A DNA stretch of 64,000 nucleotides from Halalkalibacter hemicellulosilyticusJCM 9152. GTDB lineage: Bacteria > Bacillota > Bacilli > Bacillales > Bacillaceae_D. A program made the position numbers and the translations under genes. The stretch's first letter is position 1, and each line of letters begins with the position of its first letter. Location of the stretch: assembly GCF_000513115.1 (NCBI RefSeq), contig NZ_BAUU01000027.1:1-64000 (forward strand), given 5' to 3'. A model generated the notes under the pieces. The model saw only the letters and a program-made list of their open reading frames with translations. It was not told where the DNA came from and did no database searches. This document shows positions 28,064-38,114 of the stretch, in pieces.

Positions 28064-28354
28064 AAGCGACCTCTCCTTTCACTCGTTAATAGATATGACC
28101 ATAAGTTAAATATTAGAAGAATCAAATTCTACAAAACTCTATTAATTTAAGTGAGATTTTTTATTAATAATAGAAAAAGAGGCAAGAGAATAGTTCATTA
28201 TAAAGTGGTAATGGAATGAAAATGAATCTTCTTTGACTAAAAGTTCATTGTTTTTACATACTTTTAAGTTAGTATGACATTAGGAAGTTTATATTAAAAA
28301 TTTAGGTGAAGAGGCAGTATGTTTAAGAAATAGATTAAGCATGAGGTGAGATCA

Positions 28355-29053
28355 ATGAAAAAAATACTTATAGTTGATGATGAAAAACAAATGCAATCAT
28401 TGCTCTGTGTATGTATTGGTTCTAGTGAATTTGAGTTAACGAGCGCGGGTTCTGGAAAAGAAGCACTTGAATTAATAAAAGAGCAACAGTTTGATTTAAT
28501 GTTACTTGATATTATGATGCCAGAAATGAATGGCTTTCAAGTATTAAAGGAATTAACAGAGAAAGAATTATTAGTGCCTACTATTATTATTTCAGCTATT
28601 GGTGAAACAGATCAGGTGGTAGAGGGGTTAAACCTTGGGGCATCTGATTATATTACGAAGCCGTTTGAACCGAAAGAACTAGTGGCCAGAGTTAATTCTG
28701 TACTTCGACGTGTAGAACCTTTACAACAGGTAGAAAAAAGGAAGGGGATGTTTGGAATTACTATAGATCATTCGCAGCAAATGGTTTTCTACAATCAGAA
28801 AGGGATTCCACTGACGAAAAAAGAGTATCAACTTTTTAGTACCCTTCTATCCAACCCTGGACGTGTTTATACAAGGGAACAACTCTTTTACCTTGTATGG
28901 GATGAGGCAGATGATCGTGATTTCCGAAATATTGATACCCATATTAAAAACATCCGTGACAAATTAAAAAAAGCCGGGCTTGACAACACTGTCGTGGAGA
29001 CAGTATGGGGGATTGGTTATAAAGTTCCTCAGCATGAGGGATTGAGTACATGA
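28355..29053 (+). CDS. Two-component response regulator, OmpR/PhoB family
   Basis: A 232-residue regulator with receiver domain (DDEK near residue 9, phospho-Asp in LMLLDIMMPEMNG, Lys in ITKPFEP) and winged-helix output (PLTKKEYQLFSTLL, RNIDTHIKNIRDKL). ATG 28355 follows GAGGTGA; an in-frame GTG lies nine bases earlier. The kinase start overlaps its stop by four bases. It is less similar to the first and third systems than those are to each other. Confidence 0.93.
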   Translation: MKKILIVDDEKQMQSLLCVCIGSSEFELTSAGSGKEALELIKEQQFDLMLLDIMMPEMNGFQVLKELTEKELLVPTIIISAIGETDQVVEGLNLGASDYITKPFEPKELVARVNSVLRRVEPLQQVEKRKGMFGITIDHSQQMVFYNQKGIPLTKKEYQLFSTLLSNPGRVYTREQLFYLVWDEADDRDFRNIDTHIKNIRDKLKKAGLDNTVVETVWGIGYKVPQHEGLST

Positions 29054-30435
29054 AATTGTCGACTAAAGTGAGCTTGCTTGTTCTTTTGTCCGTGGTATTG
29101 ATCATAGTCATGATGGGTTTCTCCTTTTACACCCTTTCGAAATCATTTTACAAAAATCAACTCCAGGGGGAAATTGAGCATAGACTTGACGCACACCGCG
29201 AAGTAGTAGAACTGCATATGGTGCCAGAAACGCTAGAACATGTGATGATTATGGAAAAAAGAAACCAAGATAATACATTTATTATTTTTGATGCGAATTT
29301 TAATGTTCAAAATAGTACCCAACAAGTTTCAAAGGAAATGATTGATCGATATCAAAGTTGGATTGTTAGTCTTTCTAAACGATCGAATGAAAAAACAGAA
29401 TTTGTTAACACGATGACCGAACATATTCCCCATATTTGGTCATACGAACCGTTTAAAATCAACGGAGAGTTGGCAGGGTATCTATTTATTGACCAAGATA
29501 CTGGTAGCTTTGAAGAAGCTAGATTAACTCTTTTAGGTATTACAATGTCAATGGGATTGATTACACTTTTATTTTCGGGTATGTTTACAATTTTCTTATC
29601 AAAAAAGATTACTCTTCCAATTACGAATGCACGGGATTTGACAAAGCAAATAGCAAAAGGGAACTTTGATGTCCAACTTTCTAGTAAAGGAAATGACGAA
29701 ATAGACGATTTATTAAGGCATATTTCTACTATGGCAATACAACTTAAAGAATATAGGGATACAAGACAACAATTTCTAACCAACGTCTCCCATGACATCA
29801 GAACACCACTAACATATATTAAAGGCTATGCTGCATTGTTAAAAGATCAGAAGGTGGAAGCAGACCTTGTTCATGATCAGGCAACAATCATTCACCAGGA
29901 AGCTGTGCGAATGGAAAGTTTAGTAAAGAACCTTTTTCAATTAATGAAGCTAGAGGAAGGTAAAATCCAGTTGAATATTCAGGAAATCGATCTTGTAGAT
30001 TTCATTCAAGAAGTTAAAAAGAAAGTAACATTAGCTACTGATGATAAGAAAATAGACATACTCTTTTCGTACGCCCACCCAACTCTTCTTGCTAACATTG
30101 ACCCAGATCAGTTTGAACGAGTCTTACTTAATCTTTTGAATAATAGTATTAGACACACAAACCTAAATGGGAAAATACAAGTTAGATTAGAGGAGAGATA
30201 CAAAGAAATAATAATTGAAATTGAAGACAATGGCGAAGGAATTCCAGCTAAGGATCTTCCCTATATATGGGACCGTTTTTATCGAGTAGACAAATCGCGT
30301 TCCACGAAATACGGTGGTAGCGGATTAGGGTTAGCCATTACTAAGCAAATTATTGAACAGCATGGTGGAACAATACAAATCAAAAGTACAGTTAATGTAG
30401 GAACGGTCTTCACCATAAGATTGAACAATTCTTGA
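29050..30435 (+). CDS. Sensor histidine kinase
   Basis: A 461-residue membrane kinase: helix 8-28, extracytoplasmic sensor of about 130 residues, helix 163-185, HAMP, then the H-box FLTNVSHDIRTPLTYIKG and ATPase motifs (NLLNNSIRHT, DNGEGI, YGGSGLGLAIT). It is translationally coupled to the regulator gene (ATGA overlap). The sensor domain has no motif that tells its ligand. Confidence 0.93.
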   Translation: MKLSTKVSLLVLLSVVLIIVMMGFSFYTLSKSFYKNQLQGEIEHRLDAHREVVELHMVPETLEHVMIMEKRNQDNTFIIFDANFNVQNSTQQVSKEMIDRYQSWIVSLSKRSNEKTEFVNTMTEHIPHIWSYEPFKINGELAGYLFIDQDTGSFEEARLTLLGITMSMGLITLLFSGMFTIFLSKKITLPITNARDLTKQIAKGNFDVQLSSKGNDEIDDLLRHISTMAIQLKEYRDTRQQFLTNVSHDIRTPLTYIKGYAALLKDQKVEADLVHDQATIIHQEAVRMESLVKNLFQLMKLEEGKIQLNIQEIDLVDFIQEVKKKVTLATDDKKIDILFSYAHPTLLANIDPDQFERVLLNLLNNSIRHTNLNGKIQVRLEERYKEIIIEIEDNGEGIPAKDLPYIWDRFYRVDKSRSTKYGGSGLGLAITKQIIEQHGGTIQIKSTVNVGTVFTIRLNNS

Positions 30436-30648
30436 TATATTGTTATCAAATATGGATGGACTTAACAACCAGCGAGCAGAATAAGTCCTTTTTTCATAAA
30501 TAGAAATAGCCTCAAAAATTAAATTTTCTAAAGAAAGTATTAATCTTTTGTATTTCTTCATATTTCCATCAAATTCTTTTGTTACATTTTTTATGAAAGA
30601 TCCTTAAAGTTCTGTAGGGAACCGAATTAATGAAAGGGGTTTGGAAAA

Positions 30649-30903
30649 ATGGATTTAGTTACATTTCTTTTACTTGGTGTTCTTGTGCTCTTAATCCTGA
30701 CTTGTGTTAAAGGCATGGGCAAGCACGGTGGAAGTTCTACCTGTTGTTCGCCTAAAAAAAACATAACTGCTAATCCAGTAAACAACGAAGAATCAGTTTC
30801 TGAATCGATCGAGTTACAAAAAATGCATTCACAAATAGAGAAAATAGAAAAGGATAATCAAAAACTATTGAAAGAAATGGAAGGATTACGAAAGGAGTTG
30901 TAA
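30649..30903 (+). CDS. Small membrane protein with CC motif and coiled coil
   Basis: An 84-residue protein: a transmembrane helix (about residues 4-20), a short segment with adjacent cysteines (GGSSTCCSPKK) and a C-terminal coiled coil (about 52-84, QKMHSQIEKIEKDNQKLLKEM). It is followed after three bases by a gene of the same design. Related small proteins are at 30907 and 54549. The Cys pair could bind metal. The family often accompanies copper genes, as far as I know without a defined role. Confidence 0.7.
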   Translation: MDLVTFLLLGVLVLLILTCVKGMGKHGGSSTCCSPKKNITANPVNNEESVSESIELQKMHSQIEKIEKDNQKLLKEMEGLRKEL

Positions 30904-30906
30904 CAA

Positions 30907-31146
30907 TTGAACACATTTTTACTAGTATTTATTGCGATTAAAATCGTTTGTCTGTTCTTCTGTTGGAAAGCCGTCAAGATGGCTAAGCAGAGTACCCCTA
31001 ATGGGACGCAAAAAAATAAGAATGAGAATTTAATTAACTCATCTGAAGATTGGCAGCGAGCACATAAACAAATGAGTAAGTTAATGGAAGAAAATAAAAA
31101 GTTGACTGCATCTTTAGAGGAACTAAAAAAGTCAAAGTCATCTTAA
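30907..31146 (+). CDS. Small membrane coiled-coil protein
   Basis: A 79-residue protein with a TTG start behind AAGGAG: one transmembrane helix containing two Cys (IVCLFFCWK), a polar linker and a coiled coil (WQRAHKQMSKLMEENKKLTASLEELK). It is paralogous in layout to the gene just upstream and to 54549, so the two may form a hetero-oligomer. The role is unknown. Confidence 0.7.
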   Translation: MNTFLLVFIAIKIVCLFFCWKAVKMAKQSTPNGTQKNKNENLINSSEDWQRAHKQMSKLMEENKKLTASLEELKKSKSS

Positions 31147-31241
31147 GGAAAATGCTCATGTTATAGAGTAATCATTGTAAAAGATTAATGTAATGTTGGT
31201 AATTGAAGAAAACAAATGACGCATGAAAGAATAATGGCATT

Positions 31242-31273
31242 GACTCCTATCAATTTGTTGTAGGAGTCTTTTG
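31242..31273 (+). terminator. Rho-independent terminator
   Basis: GACTCCTA (31242-31249) pairs with TAGGAGTC (31261-31268), followed by TTTTG. The rest of 31147-31465 shows no gene. Confidence 0.8.
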
Positions 31274-31465
31274 TTGTCTATAAACAAAGTTACTATAGAT
31301 AATACCAAAATTTAAAAAACTTCATATTTTCTACATAATTGAACGATAGAATAATAGTTCTTGATCAGAGTAACAATACACGAAAAATAAAACGTAAGGG
31401 TCTATGGAGATCTATTAAAATTACGAGGGTTTAAATCATTATGAAGATAAATAGAGGAGGGGAAA

Positions 31466-32022
31466 ATGGAAGATAGACTTATATATTACTTTCAAGAGTA
31501 TGAACACTTTGCAATCTTAATTAGTATTGGAATTAGTATTATTGTTGCAGTATTAGGAGTTATTCCAAGTTTCTTTGTGACTGCAGCGAATCTTATCTTT
31601 TTCGGGTTCTGGATGGGGACAATTATTTCTTTTGTTGGAGAGGCGCTCGGAGCATCATAGCATTTTATTTGTATCGAAAAGGGTTAAAACAATTTTCTCA
31701 GAAGCCATTGGACAAGTACCCGAAATTAAAACGGTTAGTACATTTAAAAGGAAAAGATGCCTTTTATTTAATTTTATCCCTTCGCCTTCTTCCTTTTGTT
31801 CCTTCAGGTCTGGTTACTCTTGCTGGAGCCATTGGTAGTGTCTCATTTATCACTTTTGCTATTGCAAGCTCAGTAGGTAAAATACCTGCGCTTTTGATTG
31901 AAGCGTATTCGGTTTATCAGATTACTCAATTTGAGTGGCAAGGAAAAATGATCCTTAGCATTGCAGCGCTTTATTTAATTTTTGTTGTTTGGAAAAAAAG
32001 GAAGCAACCCACTTCTGTATGA
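31466..32022 (+). pseudogene. TVP38/TMEM64 (VTT-domain) membrane protein, frameshifted
   Basis: The first frame (31466-31660) gives the N-terminal helices and ends at FVGEALGAS. The next frame resumes with IAFYLYRKGLKQFSQ and covers the conserved LSLRLLPFVPSGLVTLAGAIGSVSFITFAIASSVGKIP segment to 32022. A single missing base near 31655-31660 (TCx ATA GCA) would restore a protein of about 185 residues. VTT/DedA proteins act in lipid scrambling and envelope homeostasis. An intact relative is at 37326. Confidence 0.82.
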
Positions 32023-32111
32023 ATAAGCCACTTATTAAGAAAGTTTAAGATCTGAAATCTCGCTAAGTTGTAATTGCAGTAATAACACAGAAAGGATAGG
32101 TCATGTATTAA

Positions 32112-32945
32112 ATGAGGTATTTTTACATTGCTGCACTAGCAGTGGTATTTGGAATCTTAATTGTAATTTATAAAGAAAATTCACTATTAACAGATTCTAC
32201 AAAAGAAGAAAATAAAGAAATGTTATTAAGTGACTACTTATCAACAGACGACGGAAAAATGAAGAATAAGAACGATGATTTAGATAGTGCTCCAATAAAA
32301 AATAGTATTGATAAAGGCGAACAATCCCAAGAAGATTTTGATAAAGATAAACCATGGGAATCTTACACGGAAGAGCAATTAGATGATATTCTTTTATTAA
32401 TAAATAAAGAGCGGGGCTTACCAAAAGACTATGTACCTTCGGATTTAGTTGAGCCAAATGTCCCCTTTCCGTTCATTGAGGATCTGCCTCAACGCTTAAT
32501 ACGACAGGAGGCAGCGGCAGCACTTGAAGATTTATTTAAAAAAGCCAATGATGAAAACTTAAATCTTTATGCTCAATCCGGGTATCGCTCTTATGAACGA
32601 CAGGAGAGTATCTTTGCGTATTATGTTGAGAGAACCGGTGAAGAAAAGGCAAGTCGAGTAAGTGCGAATGCTGGGCATAGTGAGCACCAAACTGGTCTAG
32701 CCATGGATGTCACTAGTCCGGAAGTGAATTTTCAATTAGTCACCTCATTTGAAGATACACCTGAGGGGCAATGGATTAAGGAAAATGCTGCGCAGTTTGG
32801 TTTTATCATACGTTATCCAAAAGATAAAGAAAAAATTACAGGTTATCAATACGAGCCATGGCATCTTCGGTTTGTAGGCAAAGAGCCGGCCAAAATAATT
32901 CATGAACAAGGGTTAACGTTAGAAGAATACTTAGGATTTGAGTAA
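32112..32945 (+). CDS. D,D- or L,D-carboxypeptidase, VanY/LdcB family (M15B)
   Basis: A 277-residue exported peptidase with an N-terminal signal anchor, an acidic linker and a VanY domain (about 125-277). Zinc and catalytic motifs are SGYRSYERQ, SEHQTGLAMDV (His, Asp) and YEPWHLRFVG (Glu, His). It trims the terminal residue of peptidoglycan stem peptides outside the membrane. No VanS/R or vanHAX context is present, so glycopeptide resistance is not implied. Confidence 0.9.
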   Translation: MRYFYIAALAVVFGILIVIYKENSLLTDSTKEENKEMLLSDYLSTDDGKMKNKNDDLDSAPIKNSIDKGEQSQEDFDKDKPWESYTEEQLDDILLLINKERGLPKDYVPSDLVEPNVPFPFIEDLPQRLIRQEAAAALEDLFKKANDENLNLYAQSGYRSYERQESIFAYYVERTGEEKASRVSANAGHSEHQTGLAMDVTSPEVNFQLVTSFEDTPEGQWIKENAAQFGFIIRYPKDKEKITGYQYEPWHLRFVGKEPAKIIHEQGLTLEEYLGFE

Positions 32946-33158
32946 GCTTTGAAGAGTAGATTTTAATTAAAGTAAATACTAATATCTTTATTCTTAGCTC
33001 TCTTCTCCAGGGGGCTTATTTACGTTTTGGTATCATGATGATAATTAAATTTCGAACAAATTTCCTTTAATACTTCTGCCTTATGTAACTTGGTAATATT
33101 TACTAGGTTTTTGTAGAGTGGTCTATTAAATAATAAGGAAGAAGGGAGGAGATGTAAA

Positions 33159-33506
33159 ATGACCACTTTGATTGATTCAACTATACAGCAACATCAGGCG
33201 TGTATTGATGCTTGCAACAAATGTATGCAAGCATGCGAAGAATGTTTATCATCATGTCTAAAAGAGCCTGATGTCCAAGCTAGAACTCACTGTATCAGTA
33301 TGTTAAGAGACTGCGCAGATATTTGTTCAATGGCATCTCAGTGGATGTCACGTGGAAGTATGTTTGCAAAACAATTTTGTGAAATGTGTGCTATGATCTG
33401 CGAAGCCTGTGCTACTGACTGTGAGAAGTTCCAAGACGCTCATTGCCAGGAATGTGCTACTTACTGCCGCAAGTGTGCAGAAGAGTGCCGTAAAATGGTA
33501 GCTTAA
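33159..33506 (+). CDS. Four-helix-bundle copper-storage protein (Csp type)
   Basis: A 115-residue Cys-rich protein with 19 cysteines in repeated C-x2-C and C-x3-C patterns along four predicted helices (ACIDACNKCMQACEEC, then RDCADIC, FCEMCAMICEAC, QECATYCRKC). This is the copper-storage protein family in which thiolates line the bundle and hold many Cu(I) ions. No signal peptide, so cytosolic (Csp3/YhjQ-like). GGGAGGAG precedes the ATG. A shorter relative is at 51687. Confidence 0.9.
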   Translation: MTTLIDSTIQQHQACIDACNKCMQACEECLSSCLKEPDVQARTHCISMLRDCADICSMASQWMSRGSMFAKQFCEMCAMICEACATDCEKFQDAHCQECATYCRKCAEECRKMVA

Positions 33507-33517
33507 AATCGAGCAAA

Positions 33518-33545
33518 AGCAGGTGACCAAGGTTGCCTGTTTTTG
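33518..33545 (+). terminator. Rho-independent terminator of the copper-storage gene
   Basis: CAGGTGACC (33520-33528) pairs with GGTTGCCTG (33531-33539, two G-T pairs) followed by TTTTT. Confidence 0.7.
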
Positions 33546-33572
33546 TTCAATACCTGTTAAAGAAGGGGTCAA

Positions 33573-34819
33573 ATGATTATACAAGACATTAAAAAGTTAG
33601 ATCGTACCATGCTGATTTTATTATTCGGAGTCTTGCTTTCCCATTTAGGAACATACTTAGTGATTCCTATGTTACCGATTATGTTAAAAATAGATGCAGC
33701 ATTATCTCTAGCGCAAATAGGAATGATCTTAGCAATGAATGCCATATCATTTCAATTTGGGAGCTTACTCGGAGGATTTTTGGCAGATCGTATTGGCAGA
33801 AGGTTCATTATTGGGTTAGGAGCATGATTGGTGCAGTTGGATTAATCGGTTTTGGACTCTTTAATATATTTGGATTGTTACTTGTAGCCTCACTGATTAC
33901 AGGTCTTGGCAATGGATTGAATGCTCCATCAACCAAGGCGGCCATTGCGGCACTGGCATCAGAAGAAACGCAAACGACAGCCTTTTCGATGCGTGGGATT
34001 GCAGCTAATATCGGAACAGCAGCTGCTGGCCTTATTATCTTCTTTGTTGTGACAGGATCCTCTAAGTTGATTTTTTGGATAGCGGGAGTTATTTATGTGG
34101 TACTCGCATTAAAGAGTTGGTTTTTCCTTCCGAAAAATTGCGGAGATGCAAATTGTCCCGTTATCCCATCGGGTGCTTATAAGGAAGTGTTTAAGAACAA
34201 ACCTTTTATTATGTTTGGTGTAGTAAGTGTTGTGATTTGGGCTTTGTATGCTCAGTTAGCTTTAACGCTTCCACTACGGGCAACGGAGGTTTTGCCTGAT
34301 CCAAGTAATGTGGCTTTGATTTGGACGATCAATAGTGGGATTGTCATTTTGGCTCAAAACGTGATGACAGGAAAAGTTATTCAGAGGTTACATCCGTTAA
34401 CCGCACTTGCATTCGGGATGTTATTTATTGGGTTTGGAGTCGGTTCTCTTTACTTTGCTACATCGTTTTTTCACCTTGTTTTAAGTGGTGCCATCTTTGT
34501 TGTAGGTGAAATGCTTATCTTACCAACTATCGATAGTACAATTTCACAGTTATCGACAGCCGGATTGATCGGTCTCTTCTTTGGATTGGCGAATGTGATG
34601 TCAGGCTTAGGTGAAGCTGGTGGAAACTTTATTGGTGGTCAATTACTTCAAATCGGAACAGAAGTTAGTTATTTACCGTGGGTCGTGTATGGAGCAACAG
34701 GGGTAGCGTTATTCTTGGTTGTTCTATTACTCAAGAAATGGCAGCCACTTGAACAATTATTACAAAAGGCTACGACACAAGATGATAAGCCGAGACACGC
34801 ACCAAGAGTTCAACCGTGA
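33573..34819 (+). pseudogene. MFS transporter, frameshifted
   Basis: The first frame (33573-33827) encodes helices 1-2 and the MFS signature loop GGFLADRIGRRFIIG, ending GA-stop. The second frame (from 33824) gives the other ten helices. One missing base at GGAGCATG (probably GGAGCAATG) would rejoin them into a protein of about 415 residues, normal for the family. The stop and the next ATG overlap as ATGA, so coupled translation of two parts is formally possible. The substrate is unknown. Confidence 0.85.
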
Positions 34820-34909
34820 CCTACGAAAAACCGCTCTCATCCGTTTAGTGGTTGGGAACAAGAAGTAATTTTTAGGAAAAAAAGTCATCCACAGAGATAG
34901 GAGAATCAA

Positions 34910-35617
34910 ATGGAACAACATCAACATCATGAAATGCAACATCATATGCACATGGGCGCAGCCGAAAACGATATCATTACAACCATTACGTATCAGGACT
35001 CTATTTTGAATATTCATTTAGAAGATCGAGAAGGGAGCCCACTAGAGCTATTACAAACACATGAGAAATATATGCACCTGATCGTCGTCAGTGATGATTT
35101 GCAAGAGTTTTATCATTTACATCCTGAGCAAATTGATTTGTATACGTATGAAGTAACGCTCCCTCTTCGTGATCTTACATCTTATAAGGCTTTTGTTGAT
35201 ATAAATCCGAAAGGGAAACATTATCTAATTGAAGCGAATGCAATAGAGGGCAATATACTTAATCATACTCATTTCTGTCATAATGAAATGAATCTTATTC
35301 CTAACAAAGAAAAGATAAAGGAAATTAGTGGGAAGATCGTTGAAATGACTCACGGTCCATTGAAAATCGGAGAAGATGTTACACTTCATTTCGATCTCAA
35401 AGGTGAGAAACCTGAACCTTATCTAGGGGCTCTTGGACATGTAGTAATCATTGATGATGAAGTAAAGCAATTTATTCATGTGCATCCTAATTCAGATCAT
35501 GAAACAGTATTTGTTGCTCAATTTATAGATAGCGGTTTTTACAAACTATGGGTTGAATTTAAATTTGCAGAACAAATAATTGCTTTTCCTTTTTGGATAG
35601 AAGTAAAGGAAAAGTAA
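34910..35617 (+). CDS. His-rich protein of unknown function, probably metal binding
   Basis: A 235-residue soluble protein without signal peptide. The N-terminus is a His/Met-rich tail (QHQHHEMQHHMHMG). Two beta-rich halves repeat a motif, HEKYMHLIVVSDDLQEFYHLHPEQ near residue 50 and LGHVVIIDDEVKQFIHVHPNSDH near residue 180, suggesting a duplicated fold with paired His residues. It follows the MFS gene and has AGGAG upstream. Neighbouring copper genes suggest copper or another soft metal; this is inferred. Confidence 0.72.
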   Translation: MEQHQHHEMQHHMHMGAAENDIITTITYQDSILNIHLEDREGSPLELLQTHEKYMHLIVVSDDLQEFYHLHPEQIDLYTYEVTLPLRDLTSYKAFVDINPKGKHYLIEANAIEGNILNHTHFCHNEMNLIPNKEKIKEISGKIVEMTHGPLKIGEDVTLHFDLKGEKPEPYLGALGHVVIIDDEVKQFIHVHPNSDHETVFVAQFIDSGFYKLWVEFKFAEQIIAFPFWIEVKEK

Positions 35618-35914
35618 ATGCATGAAATATTTTATCACGCCAATCAGAGACTTGAATCTCAAAAATTCTTGTCTTTTTCTTTTTGCTTATAATTCTACAA
35701 AGGCTAGTGTAAATATAAAACGAATACTATACGATTGAAAAAACTACCAGAATGACTTTCTAAGCATAGAAATGGATGAGCTGACGTTTTAAAAAATATA
35801 ATTGATAGAAGTCCACAAAAAAAACACAATTAAGAGGTACGCTAATATAGTAGTAAGGTCGCTAATTATAAATAATGAATATTAAATGAAGAATTGGAAC
35901 TGGAGGCAGAAAAA

Positions 35915-37255
35915 GTGAGAATTAGATTCAAAAAAAGTTTTACAATGGCAGTTTTAGTATTGGTGATAACAAATGTATTAATAACTTCTCCCGTGTCAGT
36001 TAGTGCGAATCCAAATATAAATACAAACTCAGCTATCCTTGTAGATGCTACCTCTGGAAAGATCTTATTACAAAAAAATATAGATGAATTATTAAAAGTT
36101 GCTAGCATGTCAAAAATGATGAGTGAATATTTAGTTCTCGAGGCTATTAATAATGGGGCAATATCTTGGGAACAGGTCGTTCCTATAAGTGACCTCGTTC
36201 GTGAAATATCACATAATAATAATCTTTCCAACGTTTATTTACGGCAAGATGAAACATATACAGTTAAAGAACTTTATGAGTCAGTAGCTATATATTCAGC
36301 TAATGGTGCTACGATGGCATTAGCAGAGCTAATTGCTGGATCAGAAGAATCATTCGTTAACATGATGAATGATAAAGCAATGCAATTGGAATTAGGGGAG
36401 TATGGAGTTGATTATAAATTTGTTAACTCTACAGGTCTACCGAACCAATATCTTTTAGGAAAGCACCCAGAAGGAACGACAGAAAAGGATGAGAACGAAT
36501 TAACGGTTAGGGCAACTGCGAAGTTAGCTTTTCATTTACTAAAAGATTATCCAGAAGTTCTAGAGACAGCTAGTATTGAAAGAAAAATCTTTAAAGAAGG
36601 AACAGAGGACTTTATCCAAATGGATAATTGGAATTGGATGCTCCCTGGTTTAGTTTATGGATACCCGGACGTAGATGGTTTGAAAACGGGATATACTGCT
36701 CAAGCTGGATATAGCTTTACTGGAACTGCTGAAAGAGATAACGTTCGATTAATTACAGTTGTAACAAAGACAAGCTCACTTGAAGAACGTTTTAGCGAGA
36801 CTAAAAAACTATTAGACTATGGTTTTTCACAATTTTCAATAGAAGAACTTATCCCTAAAGGATATAGACCTGAGGGACAGGAAACCGTTGGAGTTTCGAA
36901 AGGGAAAGAACATGAAGTTGCTGTTATTACTGACGAAAGTCTAATAAGTTTCGTGCGTGTAGGAGAAAGAGACAATTATATTCCTGTAGTTACTTTTGAC
37001 CAAGAACGTTTAAACGAGAATGGCGAGCTAATTGCTCCTGTAGAAAAAGGAGAGAAAATAGGAACGATATCGTTAGAGTATGTAGGAGAAAATGATTATG
37101 AATTTATAGATAGTAATTATATTGCCCAAGTAGATGTAATAACAAATGAAGCGATTGAAGAGGCAGGTTTCTTTAGCTTGGTTCTTCGTTCAGTAGGTGG
37201 ATTTTTCTCAGAACTATGGGTAACTCTTTATAACGCAATTAAAGGTTGGTTCTAA
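35915..37255 (+). CDS. D-alanyl-D-alanine carboxypeptidase (S11, DacA/PBP5 type)
   Basis: A 446-residue low-molecular-weight penicillin-binding protein: signal peptide, S11 transpeptidase-fold domain with ASMSKMM (SxxK), YSANGAT (SxN) and LKTGYT (KTG), a C-terminal PBP5-like beta domain, and a final hydrophobic/amphipathic segment for membrane attachment. It removes the terminal D-Ala from peptidoglycan. GTG 35915 is chosen because GGAGG lies eight bases upstream; an earlier TTG at 35894 is in frame. Confidence 0.92.
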   Translation: MRIRFKKSFTMAVLVLVITNVLITSPVSVSANPNINTNSAILVDATSGKILLQKNIDELLKVASMSKMMSEYLVLEAINNGAISWEQVVPISDLVREISHNNNLSNVYLRQDETYTVKELYESVAIYSANGATMALAELIAGSEESFVNMMNDKAMQLELGEYGVDYKFVNSTGLPNQYLLGKHPEGTTEKDENELTVRATAKLAFHLLKDYPEVLETASIERKIFKEGTEDFIQMDNWNWMLPGLVYGYPDVDGLKTGYTAQAGYSFTGTAERDNVRLITVVTKTSSLEERFSETKKLLDYGFSQFSIEELIPKGYRPEGQETVGVSKGKEHEVAVITDESLISFVRVGERDNYIPVVTFDQERLNENGELIAPVEKGEKIGTISLEYVGENDYEFIDSNYIAQVDVITNEAIEEAGFFSLVLRSVGGFFSELWVTLYNAIKGWF

Positions 37256-37325
37256 TCATCTGAGAGGTACATCTAAGTCTAGATGATACCTCTCTATTTC
37301 TTTCCTAGAAGGAGAGTGAAATAGA

Positions 37326-37964
37326 ATGAAAGTATTATTATTTTTAGTAACACTACTTATCTTCAAAATTTTAATTTTCAGCCAAAATGATTGGTTTTTA
37401 TATCTGAAAGCTGGTGAATGGATAGAATTAAAAAGACTAATCGGCAATGAATTAATAATTGTCTTATTAATAACCATGGGACTTATGATAATGCAAAATC
37501 TATTCTCATTTCTACCATTTTTAGTTCTCACCATGTTCAATATTTGGTTATTTGGTTTCTTTTATGGGTATCTTTGGAGTTTAGCCGGAAATATTATCGG
37601 GTCTGTGATTGTATTTTATATAGCGAGGTATTTTTCACAAGGGAAGATCTTTAAACACAATCATTTGAAAATAAAGAAAACGATTGAAGAGAATGGGTTC
37701 CTAGTTATTTTAGTGAGTCGCATTACACCTGTAATTCCGTCTAGTATTATAAATATTTCATGTGGAATGAGTAATATAAAAACCAAAGATTACGTACTTA
37801 GTACTATGTTTGGTCACGCTATCTTTGTATTTGTACTATCTATTTTATCTATTGGACTGATTTCATTTGAGGAACAATATATTGTATATCTATTCTTATT
37901 CCTTATTGTTGTAGGTATTACAGCGTTAAAAATAAAAAGAAAAGTCTCTTGGTTAAATGTTTAG
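37326..37964 (+). CDS. TVP38/TMEM64 (VTT-domain) membrane protein
   Basis: A 212-residue polytopic protein with the VTT/SNARE-associated domain: FGYLWSLAGNIIGSVIVFYIARYF and SRITPVIPSSIINISCGMSNIKTKDY carry the reentrant-loop Gly/Pro pattern of DedA relatives. It follows the carboxypeptidase gene by 70 bp with AGAAGGAGAG. It is the intact relative of the broken gene at 31466. Likely in lipid flipping or envelope maintenance. Confidence 0.85.
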   Translation: MKVLLFLVTLLIFKILIFSQNDWFLYLKAGEWIELKRLIGNELIIVLLITMGLMIMQNLFSFLPFLVLTMFNIWLFGFFYGYLWSLAGNIIGSVIVFYIARYFSQGKIFKHNHLKIKKTIEENGFLVILVSRITPVIPSSIINISCGMSNIKTKDYVLSTMFGHAIFVFVLSILSIGLISFEEQYIVYLFLFLIVVGITALKIKRKVSWLNV

Positions 37965-38053
37965 TTACTAGGTAGAATAGTGTTTAAAAAACGATTTTGT
38001 GAATTTAGCTTACTTTTGAAGAGGCTACCCATTATAACAATCTAACTAAATGA

Positions 38054-38082
38054 ATGCACAAATCGTCAATGGATTTGTGCAT
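38054..38082. repeat. Perfect 11-bp hairpin
   Basis: ATGCACAAATC (38054-38064) and GATTTGTGCAT (38072-38082) form a perfect stem with a seven-base loop about 90 bp after the VTT gene. There is no T run, so a terminator role is uncertain. Confidence 0.5.
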
Positions 38083-38114
38083 ATAACCTGAAGAGGATCT
38101 TTTATGATTTTAAG

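Noticed and set aside
35866-36231. Minus-strand ORF opposite the DacA-type gene
   Set aside because: It lies entirely antisense to a strongly supported penicillin-binding protein gene and lacks a ribosome binding site.
32112-37255. Glycopeptide resistance cluster (vanY, D,D-carboxypeptidases, kinase)
   Set aside because: No vanH, ligase vanA/B or VanR/S-like context; the peptidases are of general wall-maintenance types.
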